A stretch of 64,000 bases of DNA. It comes from Mytilus edulis. Lineage: Eukaryota; Mollusca; Bivalvia; Mytilida; Mytilidae. A program made the position numbers and the translations under genes. Below, piece by piece: positions 22,683 to 35,385 of the stretch (the stretch's first letter is position 1; every line of letters starts with the position of its first letter). The stretch is from the NCBI RefSeq assembly GCF_963676685.1, contig NC_092350.1:42007373-42071372 (forward strand), given 5' to 3'. The notes below the pieces were generated by a model that was given only the letters and a program-made list of their open reading frames with translations, ran no database searches and was not told where the DNA came from.

Positions 22683-24910
22683 CTTAATTTATTTTTATTT
22701 CACAATTGATTTTCCGAGGACACTGTTGACTGAAAAAAAATTTATAAAATCTGATAGCACTTATGAGACATAAGGTTATTACACCTGTCTTATGTTGAAG
22801 ATTTTACACGTCTCCTTGAGATGGCTGCGGTTATTTGTGTAGTTTAGTTGCTGTCTCATTGACGTATACCTCACATCTCCTTTTATTCATATACACTAAA
22901 TTTTACGTGTACATTGCTGGTTGAAAAAATATGAATCTGATAGCACTCATAAGACATAATGTTATAACTCTTGTCTTTTGTTGAAGTCTACACGTCTCCC
23001 TCTAGATGTCTTTCGGTTATTACTGTAGTTCGGTTGCTGTATCATTGACGTATACAAAACATCTCCTTTTATTCGAGCGTCACTTTTTTTCCCCATGTGG
23101 GCTGATGACTGAAAAAAATCGTAGCATATAAATCTGATAGGACTGTCAGTTATGTTTTTGTAGCAAATATGGTGATGTATGATTTGAGTAGGTTTTTTTT
23201 TACTTAAAGTCACGCAGCAAATATTTCACGACTATTAAAGCCATTGTGTCAGTTGGTTTCATCGTGTTTTGTTTACTTTAGTTTAATAAAGAATAATTAT
23301 GCTGTCGTGTATCCTACACTCTGATATCAGTCACTGTAGTTCTGAGAAAATCCATTACGGCAACGCCATAAACAGTAGAGGAAGACATATCTGAGGGTCT
23401 TGATGGTGGTCTTTCTATTCTGTGTTCTTCTATATTTTTATACACCTATTTTGTACTTCCGTTCTTCATAAATCCAGCCCATTTTTCTCTATTCTTAATA
23501 TTTCAACACCCTGTCATTCATTATTCTTAATATTTTGGCGTATTTTTCTCTTTTCTTTATTTTGATAGGCCATTTATTTTGCACGTTTCGCCTATTATTC
23601 TCTATTCAGTAAATCCCATCCAGACCCTCATAAATCTATAATATGTGTGTGCATTGCAATGCAATAATTAAAATACCGGTAGTACATAACCTTGCCATAC
23701 CGTCAAAGAGTTTTATGAAACATTGGTGCACGTTTTTTCATGACTAAGAGAGATACATAATAAGAAGAAGATGTGGTATGCATGATGACCATTCAGACAA
23801 CTCTCCACCAGAGACCAACTGGCATAGCAATTTACAACTTTAGGTCACTGTACAAGCTTCAACAATGAGCAAAACACATGTTTACTGCATAGTCAGCTAT
23901 AAAATGGTAACCTATTAACTGAACATTAAAAATCGGACTCATTTTATAGCTGAAGTTTATCGTTAAAATAATCTATGTCACGGCACCCCCCTTTTCTATA
24001 AAAACAGCAGCAAAATACAAAATAATGTAAAAGACAAAAGCTAACCACAAAAAAAAAATGTTTCTCAAACCTAATACGAAACAAAACAAGCTGCTTCTTT
24101 CAGAGGTTATCATACTATGTAAAGGGTTTTAAATCCTTATATAGTACACAATTCGCTATAGTTTCCTCAGAGAAGGTATTAAAAAATCCGAATCGTTTAT
24201 ATACGTATTATATACGTTTGTAAGGCTTTTGGCATTTTTCGTAATTTTTGAATTTTTGATCAGTACAGATTAAAATTTAAAAGTTCCAAAAACTTTTGAA
24301 CAACAGATCAATCATTAATTGAGTCTTCATCATGAATTTTTCTTGATAAAAAACACAAATTTTGCAAAACTTTGAAATATTTTCTTTTATCATACCTTTT
24401 TAAACAAATAATATTTACAAATAAGTTTCCAAAGCACATTTGAAAATCCAACCGCAGTCTAGTAAACAGTTTTATTATAGTCTAGTGCTGCTGGTAAACC
24501 ACTACCCTCAACGGGTGTGAGTATTACCCGTACGTTCATTGGGTGTACGGGGTAAATCATAGACGGCTCACCACTCTTCTCTCCTCTTTACACATTGTAT
24601 CATGATAATGGAAAGTGGGATGGTTTAGATTTAAATACATTCAACTAGTTTATTTCCTAAACGTCATTCTGCAGCAGTGCCGAATGACATTCGTTAGTGG
24701 TCGCATGTCATATCGTAACCCCCCCCTAAAAAAAAGAAATAATAAGAAATATCCCCCCTTATTAAGAAAGTGACGTGGTAATAGCAGATCGTTGATTGTT
24801 TCTGTTGACTTCATTTATATCTCATGAAATCGAGACAACTAAGAGCGAGACATATTGTGTTTGTGTGGTGTTCTGTCTATGTGTCGTAGTTTTTATGAAT
24901 ACATCAACGA
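22683..24910 (+). repeat. 2.2-kb tandem unit, copy 1
   Basis: First copy of a non-coding unit beginning ttaatttatttttatttcac. The unit carries two diverged copies of a sub-repeat of about 230 bp (gatagcacttatgagacata...ctgtctcattgacgtatac), and at about 1.08 kb a mussel dispersed repeat (agatgtggtatgcatgatga...cagtcagctataaaa). Toward the end it has a short hairpin (acccgtac...gtacggggt) and a C-homopolymer. The first 200 bp are more diverged than in copies 2-3. No long frame; the minus 83-codon frame at 22962 is incidental. Confidence 0.9.
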
Positions 24911-27144
24911 GTTAATTTATTTTTACTTCACAATTGATTTTCCGAGTACACTGTTGGCTGAAAAAAAAGGATATCAAATATGATAGCACTTATGAGACAT
25001 AAGGTTATGACACTTGTCTTCTGTTGAAGATTTTACACGTCTCCGTGAGAAGGCTGCGATTATTTGTGTAGTTTAGTTGCTGTCTCAATGACGTATACCT
25101 CACATCTCCTTTTATTCATATACACTAAATTTTACGTGTACATTGCAGGTTGAAAAAATATGAATCTGATAGCACTCATAAGACATAATGTTATAACTCT
25201 TGTCTTTTGTTGAAGTCTACACGTCTCCCTCTAGATGTCTTTCGGTTATTACTGTAGTTCGGTTGCTGTCTCATTGACGTATACAAAACATCTCCTTTTA
25301 TTCGAGCGTCACTTTTTTTCCCCATGTGGGCTGATGACTGAAAAAAATCGTAGCATATAAATCTGATAGGACTGTCAGTTATGTTTTTGTAGCAAATATG
25401 GTGATGTATGATTTGAGTAGGTTTTTTTTACTTAAAGTCACGCAGCAAATATTTCACGACTATTAAAGCCATTGTGTCAGTTGGTTTCATCGTGTTTTGT
25501 TTACTTTAGTTTAATAAAGAATAATTATGCTGTCGTGTATCCTACACTCTGATATCAGTCACTGTAGTTCTGAGAAAATCCATTACGGCAACGCCATAAA
25601 CAGTAGAGGAAGACAATATCTGAGGGTCTTGATGGTGGTCTTTCTATTCTGTGTTCTTCTATATTTTTATACACCTATTTTGTACTTCCGTTCTTCATAA
25701 ATCCAGCCCATTTTTCTCTATTCTTAATTTTTCAACACCCTGTCATTCATTATTCTTAATATTTTGGCGTATTTTTCTCTTTTCTTTATTTTGATAGGCC
25801 ATTTATTTTGCACGTTTCGCCTATTATTCTCTATTCAGTAAATCCCATCCAGACCCTCATAAATCTATAATATGTGTGTGCATTGCAATGCAATAATTAA
25901 AATACCGGTAGTACATAACCTTGCCATACCGTCAAAGAGTTTTATGAAACATTGGTGCACGTTTTTTCATGACTAAGAGAGATACATAATAAGAAGAAGA
26001 TGTGGTATGCATGATGACCATTCAGACAACTCTCCACCAGAGACCAACTGGCATAGCAATTTACAACTTTAGGTCACTGTACAAGCTTCAACAATGAGCA
26101 AAACACATGTTTACTGCATAGTCAGCTATAAAATGGTAACCTATTAACTGAACATTAAAAATCGGACTCATTTTATAGCTGAAGTTTATCGTTAAAATAA
26201 TCTATGTCACGGCACCCCCCTTTTCTATAAAAACAGCAGCAAAATACAAAATAATGTAAAAGACAAAAGCTAACCACAAAAAAAAAATGTTTCTCAAACC
26301 TAATACGAAACAAAACAAGCTGCTTCTTTCAGAGGTTATCATACTATGTAAAGGGTTTTAAATCCTTATATAGTACACAATTCGCTATAGTTTCCTCAGA
26401 GAAGGTATTAAAAAATCCGAATCGTTTATATACGTATTATATACGTTTGTAAGGCTTTTGGCATTTTTCGTAATTTTTGAATTTTTGATCAGTACAGATT
26501 AAAATTTAAAAGTTCCAAAAACTTTTGAACAACAGATCAATCATTAATTGAGTCTTCATCATGAATTTTTCTTGATAAAAAACACAAATTTTGCAAAACT
26601 TTGAAATATTTTCTTTTATCATACCTTTTTAAACAAATAATATTTACAAATAAGTTTCCAAAGCACATTTGAAAATCCAACCGCAGTCTAGTAAACAGTT
26701 TTATTATAGTCTAGTGCTGCTGGTAAACCACTACCCTCAACGGGTGTGAGTATTACCCGTACGTTCATTGGGTGTACGGGGTAAATCATAGACGGCTCAC
26801 CACTCTTCTCTCCTCTTTACACATTGTATCATGATAATGGAAAGTGGGATGGTTTAGATTTAAATACATTCAACTAGTTTATTTCCTAAACGTCATTCTG
26901 CAGCAGTGCCGAATGACATTCGTTAGTGGTCGCATGTCATATCGTAACCCCCCCCCCCCCTAAAAAAAAGAAATAATAAGAAATATCCCCCCTTATTAAG
27001 AAAGTGACGTGGTAATAGCAGATCGTTGATTGTTTCTGTTGACTTCATTTATATCTCATGAAATCGAGACAACTAAGAGCGAGACATATTGTGTTTGTGT
27101 GGTGTTCTGTCTATGTGTCGTAGTTTTTATGAATACATCAACGA
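24911..27144 (+). repeat. 2.2-kb tandem unit, copy 2
   Basis: Begins gttaatttatttttacttca; near-identical by eye to copies 1 and 3 along its length, differing mainly in homopolymer lengths (for example the C-run at about 26946). Shares the sub-family markers gatggtggtctttc and tgtacttccgttc with copies 1 and 3. Recent unequal exchange, or an assembly duplication, would explain the identity. Confidence 0.9.
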
Positions 27145-29307
27145 GTTAATTTATTTTTACTTCACAATTGATTTTCCGAGTACACTGTTGGCTGAAAAAA
27201 AAGGATATCAAATATGATAGCACTTATGAGACATAAGGTTATGACACTTGTCTTCTGTTGAAGATTTTACACGTCTCCGTGAGAAGGCTGCGATTATTTG
27301 TGTAGTTTAGTTGCTGTCTCAATGACGTATACCTCACATCTCCTTTTATTCATATACACTAAATTTTACGTGTACATTGCAGGTTGAAAAAATATGAATC
27401 TGATAGCACTCATAAGACATAATGTTATAACTCTTGTCTTTTGTTGAAGTCTACACGTCTCCCTCTAGATGTCTTTCGGTTATTACTGTAGTTCGGTTGC
27501 TGTCTCATTGACGTATACAAAACATCTCCTTTTATTCGAGCGTCACTTTTTTTCCCCATGTGGGCTGATGACTGAAAAAAATCGTAGCATATAAATCTGA
27601 TAGGACTGTCAGTTATGTTTTTGTAGCAAATATGGTGATGTATGATTTGAGTAGGTTTTTTTTACTTAAAGTCACGCAGCAAATATTTCACGACTATTAA
27701 AGCCATTGTGTCAGTTGGTTTCATCGTGTTTTGTTTACTTTAGTTTAATAAAGAATAATTATGCTGTCGTGTATCCTACACTCTGATATCAGTCACTGTA
27801 GTTCTGAGAAAATCCATTACGGCAACGCCATAAACAGTAGAGGAAGACAATATCTGAGGGTCTTGATGGTGGTCTTTCTATTCTGTGTTCTTCTATATTT
27901 TTATACACCTATTTTGTACTTCCGTTCTTCATAAATCCAGCCCATTTTTCTCTATTCTTAATTTTTCAACACCCTGTCATTCATTATTCTTAATATTTTG
28001 GCGTATTTTTCTCTTTTCTTTATTTTGATAGGCCATTTATTTTGCACGTTTCGCCTATTATTCTCTATTCAGTAAATCCCATCCAGACCCTCATAAATCT
28101 ATAATATGTGTGTGCATTGCAATTGGTGTACGTTTTTTCATGATCAAGAGAGATACATAATAAGAAGAAGATGTGGTATGCATGATGACCATTCAGACAA
28201 CTCTCCACCAGAGACCAACTGGCATAGCAATTTACAACTTTAGGTCACTGTACAAGCTTCAACAATGAGCAAAACACATGTTTACTGCATAGTCAGCTAT
28301 AAAATGGTAACCTATTAACTGAACATTAAAAATATTGACTCATTTTATAGCTGAAGTTTGTCGTTAAAATAATCTATGTCACGGCACCCCCCTTTTCTAT
28401 AAAAACAGTAGCAAAACACGAAATAATGTAAAAGACAAAAGCTAAACACAAAAAAAATATGTTTCTCAAACCTAATACGAAACAAAACAAGCTGCTTCTT
28501 TCAGAGGTTAGCATACTATGTAAAGGGTTTTAAATCCTTATATAGTACATAATTCGCTATAGTTTTCTCAGAGAAGGTATTGAAAAAATCCGAATCGTTT
28601 ATATACGTATTATATACGTTTGTAAGGCTTTTGGCATTTTTCGTAATTTTTGAATTTTTGATCAGTACAGATTAAAATTTAAAAGTTCCAAAAATTTTTG
28701 AACAACAGATCAATCATTAATTGAGTCTTCATCATGAATTTTTCTTGATAAAAAACACAAATTTTGCAAAACTTTGAAATATTTTCTTTTATCATACCTT
28801 TTTAAACAAATAATATTTACAAATAAGTTTCCAAAGCACATTTGATAATCCAACCGCAGTCTAGTAAATTTAATGATAAAAAAAAATTACGGTCTAGTGC
28901 TGTTGGTAAAGCTCTACCCTCAACGGGTGTGAGTATTAACCGTACGTTGATTGGGCGTACGGGGTAAATCATAGACGGCTCACCACTCTTCTCTTCTCTT
29001 TACACTTTGTATGATAATGGAAAGTGGGATGGTTTAGATTTAAATACAATTAACTAAAGTTTAACCCTGAAACATATCATTTTCCTAAACGTCATTTTGC
29101 AGCACCCCCCCCCCCCCCCCCCCAAAAAAAAAAAAAAAAGAAATGAAAAGAAATATCCCCCCTTATTAAGAAAGTGACGTGGTACATGTAATAGCAGATC
29201 GTTGATTGTTTCTGTTGACTTCATTTATATCTCACGAAATCGAGACATATTGTGTTTGGGAGTGGTGTTCTGTCTATGTGTCATAATTTTTATGAATACA
29301 TCAACGA
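27145..29307 (+). repeat. 2.2-kb tandem unit, copy 3 (internal deletion)
   Basis: First half almost identical to copy 2. At about 28122 the text passes from tgtgcattgcaat directly to tggtgtacg, losing about 63 bp (including accggtagtacataacc) present in other copies. The second half is more diverged and has a long C-run followed by an A-run near 29106-29139. Confidence 0.9.
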
Positions 29308-31515
29308 ATTAATTTATTTTTACTTCACAAATGATTTTCCGAGTACACTGTTGGCTGAAAAAAAAAGGATATCATATATGATAGCACTCATGAGACATAA
29401 GGTTATGACACCTGTCTTCTGTTGAAGATTTTACACGTCTCCGTGAGATGGCTGCGATTATTTGTGTAGTTTAGTTGCTGTCTCATTGACGTATACCTCA
29501 CATCTCCTTTCATTCATATACACTAAATTTTACGTGTACATTGCTGGTTGAAAAAATATGAATCTGATAGCACTCATAAGACATAATGTTATAACTCTTG
29601 TCTTTTGTTGAAGTCTACATGTCTCCCTCTAGGTGTCTTTCGGTTATTACTGTAGTTCGGTTGCTGTCTCATTGACGTATACAAAACACCTCCTTTTATT
29701 CGAGCGTCACTTTTTTTTTACATGTGCCCGGGCTGATGACTGAAAAAAAAATCGTAGCATATAAATCAGATAGGACTGTCAGTTATGTTTTTGTAGCAAA
29801 TATGGTGATGTATGATTTGAGTAGGTTTTTTTTTACTTAACGTCACGCAGCAAATATTTCACGACTATTAAAGCCATTGTGTCAGTTGGTTTCATCGTGT
29901 TTTGTTTACTTTAGTTTAATAAAGAATAATTATGCTGTCGTGTATCCTACACTCTGATATCAATCACTGTACTTCTGAGAAAATCCATTACGGCAACGCC
30001 ATAAACAGTAGAGGAAGACATATCTGAGGGTCTTGATGGGGGTCTTTCTATTCTGTGTTCTTCTATATCTTTATACACCTATTTTGTTCTTCTGTTCTTC
30101 ATAAATCCAGCCCATTTTTCTCTATTCTTAATATTTCAACACCCTGTCATTCATTATTCTTAATATTTTGGCGTATTTTTCTCTTTTCTTTATTTTGATA
30201 GGCCATTTATTTTGCACGTTTCGACTATTATTCTCTATTCAGTAAATCCCATCCAGACCCTCATAAATCTATAATATGTGTGTGCATTGCAATGCAATAA
30301 TTAAAATACCGGTAGTACATAACCTTGCCATACCGTCAAAGAGTTTTATGAAACATTGGTGCACGTTTTTTCATGATTAAGAGAGATACATAATAAGAAG
30401 AAGATGTGGTATGCATGATGACCATTCAGACAACTCTCCACCAGAGACCAACTGGCATAGCAATTTACAACTTTAGGTCACTGTACAAGCTTCAACAATG
30501 AGCAAAACACATACTGCATAGTAAGCTATAAAATGGTAACCTATTAACTGAACATTAAAAATATTGACTCATTTTATAGCTGATGTTTATCGTTAAAATA
30601 ATCTATGTCACGGCACCCCCCCCTTTTTTTTTTATAAAAACAGTAGCAAAACACAAAATAATGTAAAAGACAAAAGCAAAACACAAAACAAAAATGTTTC
30701 TCAAACCTAATACGAAACAAAACAAGCTGCTTCTTTCAGAGGTTAGCATACTATGTAAAGGGTTTTAAATCCTTATATAGTACACAATTCGCTATAGTTT
30801 CCTCAGAGAAGGTATTGAAAAAATCCGAATCGTTTATATACGTATTATATACGTTTGTAAGGCTTTTGGCATTTTTCGTAATTTTTGAATTTTTGATCAG
30901 GACAGATTAAAATTAAAAAGTTCCAAAAAATTTTGAACAACAGATCAATCATTAATTGAGTCTTCATCATGAACTTTTCTTGATAAAAAACACAAATTTT
31001 GCAAAACTTTGAAATATATTCTTTTATTATACCTTTTTAAACAAATAATATTTACAAATAAGTTTCCAAAGCACATTTGATAATCCAACCGCAGTCTAGT
31101 AAACAGTTTTATTATGGTCTAGTGCTGTTGGTAAACCACTACCCTCAACGGGTGTGAGTATTACCCGTACGTTCATTGGGCGTACGGGGTAAATCATAGA
31201 CGGTTCACCACTCTTCCCTCCTCTTTACACATTGTACGATAGTGGAAAGTGGGATGGCTTAGATTTAAATACATTTAACTAAAGTTTATTTCCTAAACGT
31301 CATTCTGCAGCAGTGGGGAACGACATTTGTAAGTGGTCGCATGTCATATCGTAACCTCCCCCCTTATTAAGAAAGTGACGTGGTAATAGCAGATCGTTGA
31401 TTGTTTCTGTTGACTTCATTTATATCTCATGAAATCGAGACAACTAAGAGCGAGACATATTGTGTTTGTGTGGTGTTCTGTCTATGTGTCGTAGTTTTTA
31501 TGAATACATCAACGA
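29308..31515 (+). repeat. 2.2-kb tandem unit, copy 4 (distal variant)
   Basis: Distinguished by gatgggggtctttc and tgttcttctgttcttc where copies 1-3 have gatggtggtctttc and tgtacttccgttcttc. The same variant markers appear in the forward and inverted pieces at 39411-41612, so those derive from this sub-type. Confidence 0.88.
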
Positions 31516-31704
31516 GTTAATTTATTTTTACTTCACAATTGATTTTCCGAGTACACTGTTGGCTGAAAAAAAGGATATCAAATATGATAGCACTTATAAG
31601 ACATAAGGTTATGACACCTGTCTTCTGTTGAAGATTTTACACGTCTCCGTGAGATGGCTGCGATTATTTGTGTAGTTTAGTTGCTGTCTCATTGACGTAT
31701 ACAG
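31516..31704 (+). repeat. 2.2-kb tandem unit, copy 5, interrupted
   Basis: Starts gttaatttatttttacttca and proceeds to cattgacgtataca, where the LTR retrotransposon begins. In intact units the next bases are cctcacatctcc. About 400 bp of unit between this point and the resumption at 39411 is missing. Confidence 0.85.
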
Positions 31705-31806
31705 TGTTATAAAGTTCACCTCACTTTATTACCGTATCATTACAGTAATTATAATTGACAGATCAGCAACTCTCACATGTCTGCACACTCTTAGATAAAC
31801 ATGTAA

Positions 31807-32430
31807 TTAAATAGATCAATTGAAGTTCATTGTTTCATTTATAATCCACCCTCTAATTCTTCTTACACGCAATCTCTAGATGAGGAAATGTTTGACCTTT
31901 TCGAAACAGATATTGAGAAATATTCAAAAAGTGGAAGTATAATTTTAGCAGGAGATTTAAATTCTGGAGCAGGTACTAAACAACCAGATTTTATTGAGGG
32001 GGATAATAGAAATGGTGTAAACCAGATTTTTAATAACTTTGATCCAGATATAAATGTACCTGTACGTTATAGTATGGACGAAACTATCTCGTCTAGGGGT
32101 AAATATTTAAATGATATCTGTATTGAAACAGGTCTATGAATTTTAAATGGACGAACTACTGGAGACTCTATTGGCCAATTAACGTGCTATACTCCAAATG
32201 GATGTAGTGTTGTAGATTATTTTATTGTATCAGAAAATTTATTATCAAAGGTATGTTTTTTTAAAGTCCATAACTTATTGGGCGATCTCTCTGATCATTG
32301 TCAAATTTCTGTGTTATTGAACATACAGTGTAAAATAAAAGGAGATACATGTCAAACTCAGATGTCTCTTTAAAGTTATAAATGGAATGAGAACTCTACT
32401 GAATTATTTCAGAAAGCATTATCTTCAGGC
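31807..32430 (+). pseudogene. LINE endonuclease (APE-type) region, broken
   Basis: In frame from about 31807: IEVHCFIYNPPSNSS, then SGSIILAGDLNSGAG, the conserved GDLN motif of the exonuclease/endonuclease/phosphatase fold. An in-frame TGA at 32137 interrupts ETGL*ILNGRTTGD. After it come VVDYFIVSENLL and GDLSDHCQISV (the SDH motif). A second stop (TAA) lies at about 32371. The N-terminal part of the domain is missing because the element is 5' truncated. Confidence 0.75.
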
Positions 32431-32433
32431 AGT

Positions 32434-34486
32434 ATGCAACAAAAAATTTTGAATTTTAATAAAACTGAATACCATTCTGATATAAATAACATGATTAAAG
32501 ATGTTAATACTATATTCTATGAAGCTGCAAATTTATCATTAAAACAAAAGCCTACTAAAAAATCAACAAGCAAGTTAAAACAAAATGTAAAGAAAAAACC
32601 CAATTGGTTAGATGCTTCATTATCTAAATTAAAAAATAACTTAAATGATAAAGAAAAATTATTACAAAAATATCCTTTTGATCCAGTAATAAGGTCATCT
32701 TTTTTTCAGTCTTTTAAAACATTACAGAAAAACAAGAAAGAAAAAAATAAGGGATTTTCGACAAGATTTAATAGATTAATTAGATAATTTAAAAGACGAA
32801 AATCCAAGTCAATATTGGGCACTGCTTCATGAGTTATCAGATACAAATAGGGAGAATACCACATCTGATGTGTCAACAGATGCTTGGTTTTCTTATTTTA
32901 AAAATTTAAATGAAAAAGACACTAATGCATCCTGTGATTATTTAAAAGATAAGATAAAAGACATGGAAAGAGAAAAAATATTTACTGAACTTGATAATTT
33001 GATTTCAAAAGCAGAAAAAGAAAAAGCGATAAGTACACTTAAAAATAAAAAAGCCAGTGGTTTTGACTCAATTTTAAATGAAATGTTAAAGTCCAGTCAA
33101 ATATATTTAGCTTCTTGTTTTCAAAAATTGTTTAATAGTATCTTAAACTCAGGAAATTTCCCCAAAATTTGGGCAAAAGGATATATAGTTCCTTTATTTA
33201 AAAGTGGTTCAAAAGATGATCCTTCAAATTATAGAGGCATTACCACTGGGAGTTGTTTAGGCAAGTTATTTGTGAAAATTTTAAATATTCGTTTAGAGAA
33301 ATTTTTGGCAAATAGAAATATTATTAAACCGGAACAAATTGGTTTCTGTAAAGGCAAGCGCACCAGTGATCATCATTTAGTTTTGAGAACTCTTATAGAA
33401 AAGTATACTCAACAAGGCAATAAAAAATTCTTTACATGGTTTGTTGACCTACGAAGAGCCTTTGATACTGTTAATCATGATGGACTTTTTTATAAACTGA
33501 GAAATATTGGAGTCAGTGATTTATTTTATAACACTCTAAAAGATATGTATAATAATATTGAACTTTGTGTAAAGGTAGACAAATATTCTATGACTGAAAA
33601 CTTTACATCTAACATAGGAGTCAAACAAGGGGATAATTTAAGCCCCACTTTATTTAAAATTTTTATAAATGATATTCTTGACTCTTTTGATGAGACCTGT
33701 AAACCTGCTATTTTAAATTCCTTACAGCTTAATTGCTTATTGTATGCAGATGACTTAGTATTAATGTCAGAAACAGCTGATGGTCTACAGAGGTGTATTG
33801 ATAAACTATATAATTACTGTGATAAATGGGGACTCCAAATATATATAAAGAAAACTAAATCAGTAGTTTTTAATAAAACAGGAAAACTAGATGAAAAAAT
33901 ATTTAATATTAATAATATACCTATTGAAAGGGCTAGGGGCTATAAATATTTAGGAATTTATGTGAGTGCAAGTGGAAGCTTTACAGAGGCTAAAGATGAT
34001 TTATATAAAAGGGGATTGAAAGCTTTATTTAAATATAAAAAAAGTTTTAACTTATATAAACCTAAAATTAACACACTTTCACATATATTTGATCATACTG
34101 TGAAACCTGTGTTGTTATATGGGAGTGAAATATGGGGATCTTCAGTAATAAATAAACTAAATAAAAATGAACATAATCTTTTTAAACTATGCAAGGACAT
34201 GAAACAAGAAAGTATTCATGTCAAATTCTGTAAATTTTCTTTGGGTTTAGGTAAAAAATCTACAAATATAGCTGTATTGGGTGAAATGGGAAGATATCCC
34301 TTATTTCTTGAAGTAATTTTAAATATGTTTAGATATTATAAATATATATTAAAGTCTGATGATATCCTTCTCTCTGAAGCCCTGAATGTCTCTAGATCAC
34401 TAAATAGTTTAAACAAAAATAGTTGGTATAGTTGTATTGCTATTCTTATGAAATATCTTGATAAAGATCTTAACTTGACTTGTTAA
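32434..34486 (+). pseudogene. LINE linker and reverse transcriptase
   Basis: The 117-codon block at 32434-32787 is a charged linker ending in a frameshift; a different frame continues as DNLKDENPSQYWALLHEL into the 538-codon RT block (32870-34486). RT features in order: KKASGFDSILNEMLK, NYRGITTGSCLGKLF, WFVDLRRAFDTVNHD (motif A, Asp), GVKQGDNLSPTLF (motif B), LLYADDLVL (catalytic YADD) and YKYLGIYVS. The catalytic residues are intact but the surrounding frame is broken, so no full-length product is possible. Confidence 0.85.
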
Positions 34487-35008
34487 AAATTCAAAGATGG
34501 ATTTAAAATCACTAATTTACCGGAAATTAAAACAGAAATATTCTTTTATCTGGAAATCTGAACTTTACAATGATAGACAAAATAAACAGCATGGAAATAA
34601 ACTAAGAACTTATAGATTATTTAAAGAAAATATTTATATGGAAAAGTACTTATTAATTTTAAATGAGGATGAAGACGACTGCTCACTAAGTTCAGAGTCA
34701 GTGCACATAAATTAGAAATTGAAAGAGGCAGATATGTGGGGCTTCGAGTGGAGGATATAATATGTAAATTATGTAACACTGAAGTTGAAGATGAAATTCA
34801 TTTTCTTCTTCAGTGTCCTGTTTTAGAAAATAAAAGATCTGAATATATAGATTACTTAAATAAGGTTAACAAAAACTTTAAAAGCCTCCCAAATAAATCA
34901 AAATTAATATGGTTAATGTCATCTGAGGATAATGTTATAATTAAAAAAGTAAGTTTATTATTGTGTACTTTATTCAAAGAGAGAAAATTAATTCTAGATA
35001 CAGTTTAG
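34487..35008 (+). pseudogene. LINE C-terminal region with CCHC zinc knuckle
   Basis: After a stop at 34484-34486, frames at 34497-34715 and 34736-35008 carry the remainder. ICKLCNTEVEDEIHFLLQC gives CX2CX8HX4C, typical of LINE C-termini. At least one further frameshift separates the two blocks. The 3' UTR follows to about 35229. Confidence 0.75.
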
Positions 35009-35385
35009 TCACCGGTAGTTTGTCCATCTATATTATATTGTAAAACTATATATATATCTTTTCTGCAGAATTTATTTGGTTGAAAAAGACTTGACTTTGT
35101 TTAATTGTTAAATAATCAATGTAATCAATATGTAATCACTTGTATGAAATTGAACTTAATTGTACTGCTCAAATTATTGGGCGTCATAATTGACAATAAA
35201 AAACTTTGTATTTATATTTGTATTGTATACACATGTTGTCATTCTGTAGTCTGACCATCAAACGATGTACTTAATAAATTAGTTATAGAAACTGGATTGT
35301 ATTATTTCATAGCAAATATATTACACATTTTGGCGACGAGGAAAAAACTGGATATTAAAATAAATGTGAATTTCTACAAGTGACA

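Larger units (their letters stand above)
31781..35229 (+). mobile_element. 5'-truncated non-LTR retrotransposon (LINE), nested
   Basis: Begins inside an apurinic endonuclease domain and ends in an A/T-rich tail (aataaaaaactttgtatttatatttgtattg). Flanked by CACATGT on both sides (31774-31780 and 35230-35236), consistent with a 7-bp target duplication from insertion into the Gypsy LTR. Coding blocks: endonuclease, reverse transcriptase and a C-terminal zinc knuckle, all broken. Confidence 0.78.
31705..35331 (+). mobile_element. Ty3/Gypsy 5' LTR (split by a LINE) and leader
   Basis: The sequence starting TGTTATAAAG at 31705 runs to cacatgt (31774-31780), is interrupted by a LINE, and resumes after a second cacatgt (35230-35236) up to about 35331 (atattaca). 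The LTR without the insert would be about 170 bp, starting TG and ending CA. Immediately after it, tttggcgacgag resembles a primer-binding site before gag. No matching 3' LTR is found downstream, so the LTR cannot be confirmed by comparison. Confidence 0.55.

Noticed and set aside
22683-31704. The 2.2-kb units as giant LTRs of the Gypsy element
   Set aside because: The units lie in a five-fold tandem without internal domains between them, do not adjoin the primer-binding-like site, and the right-hand copy is inverted. LTRs would be direct repeats immediately flanking gag-pol.
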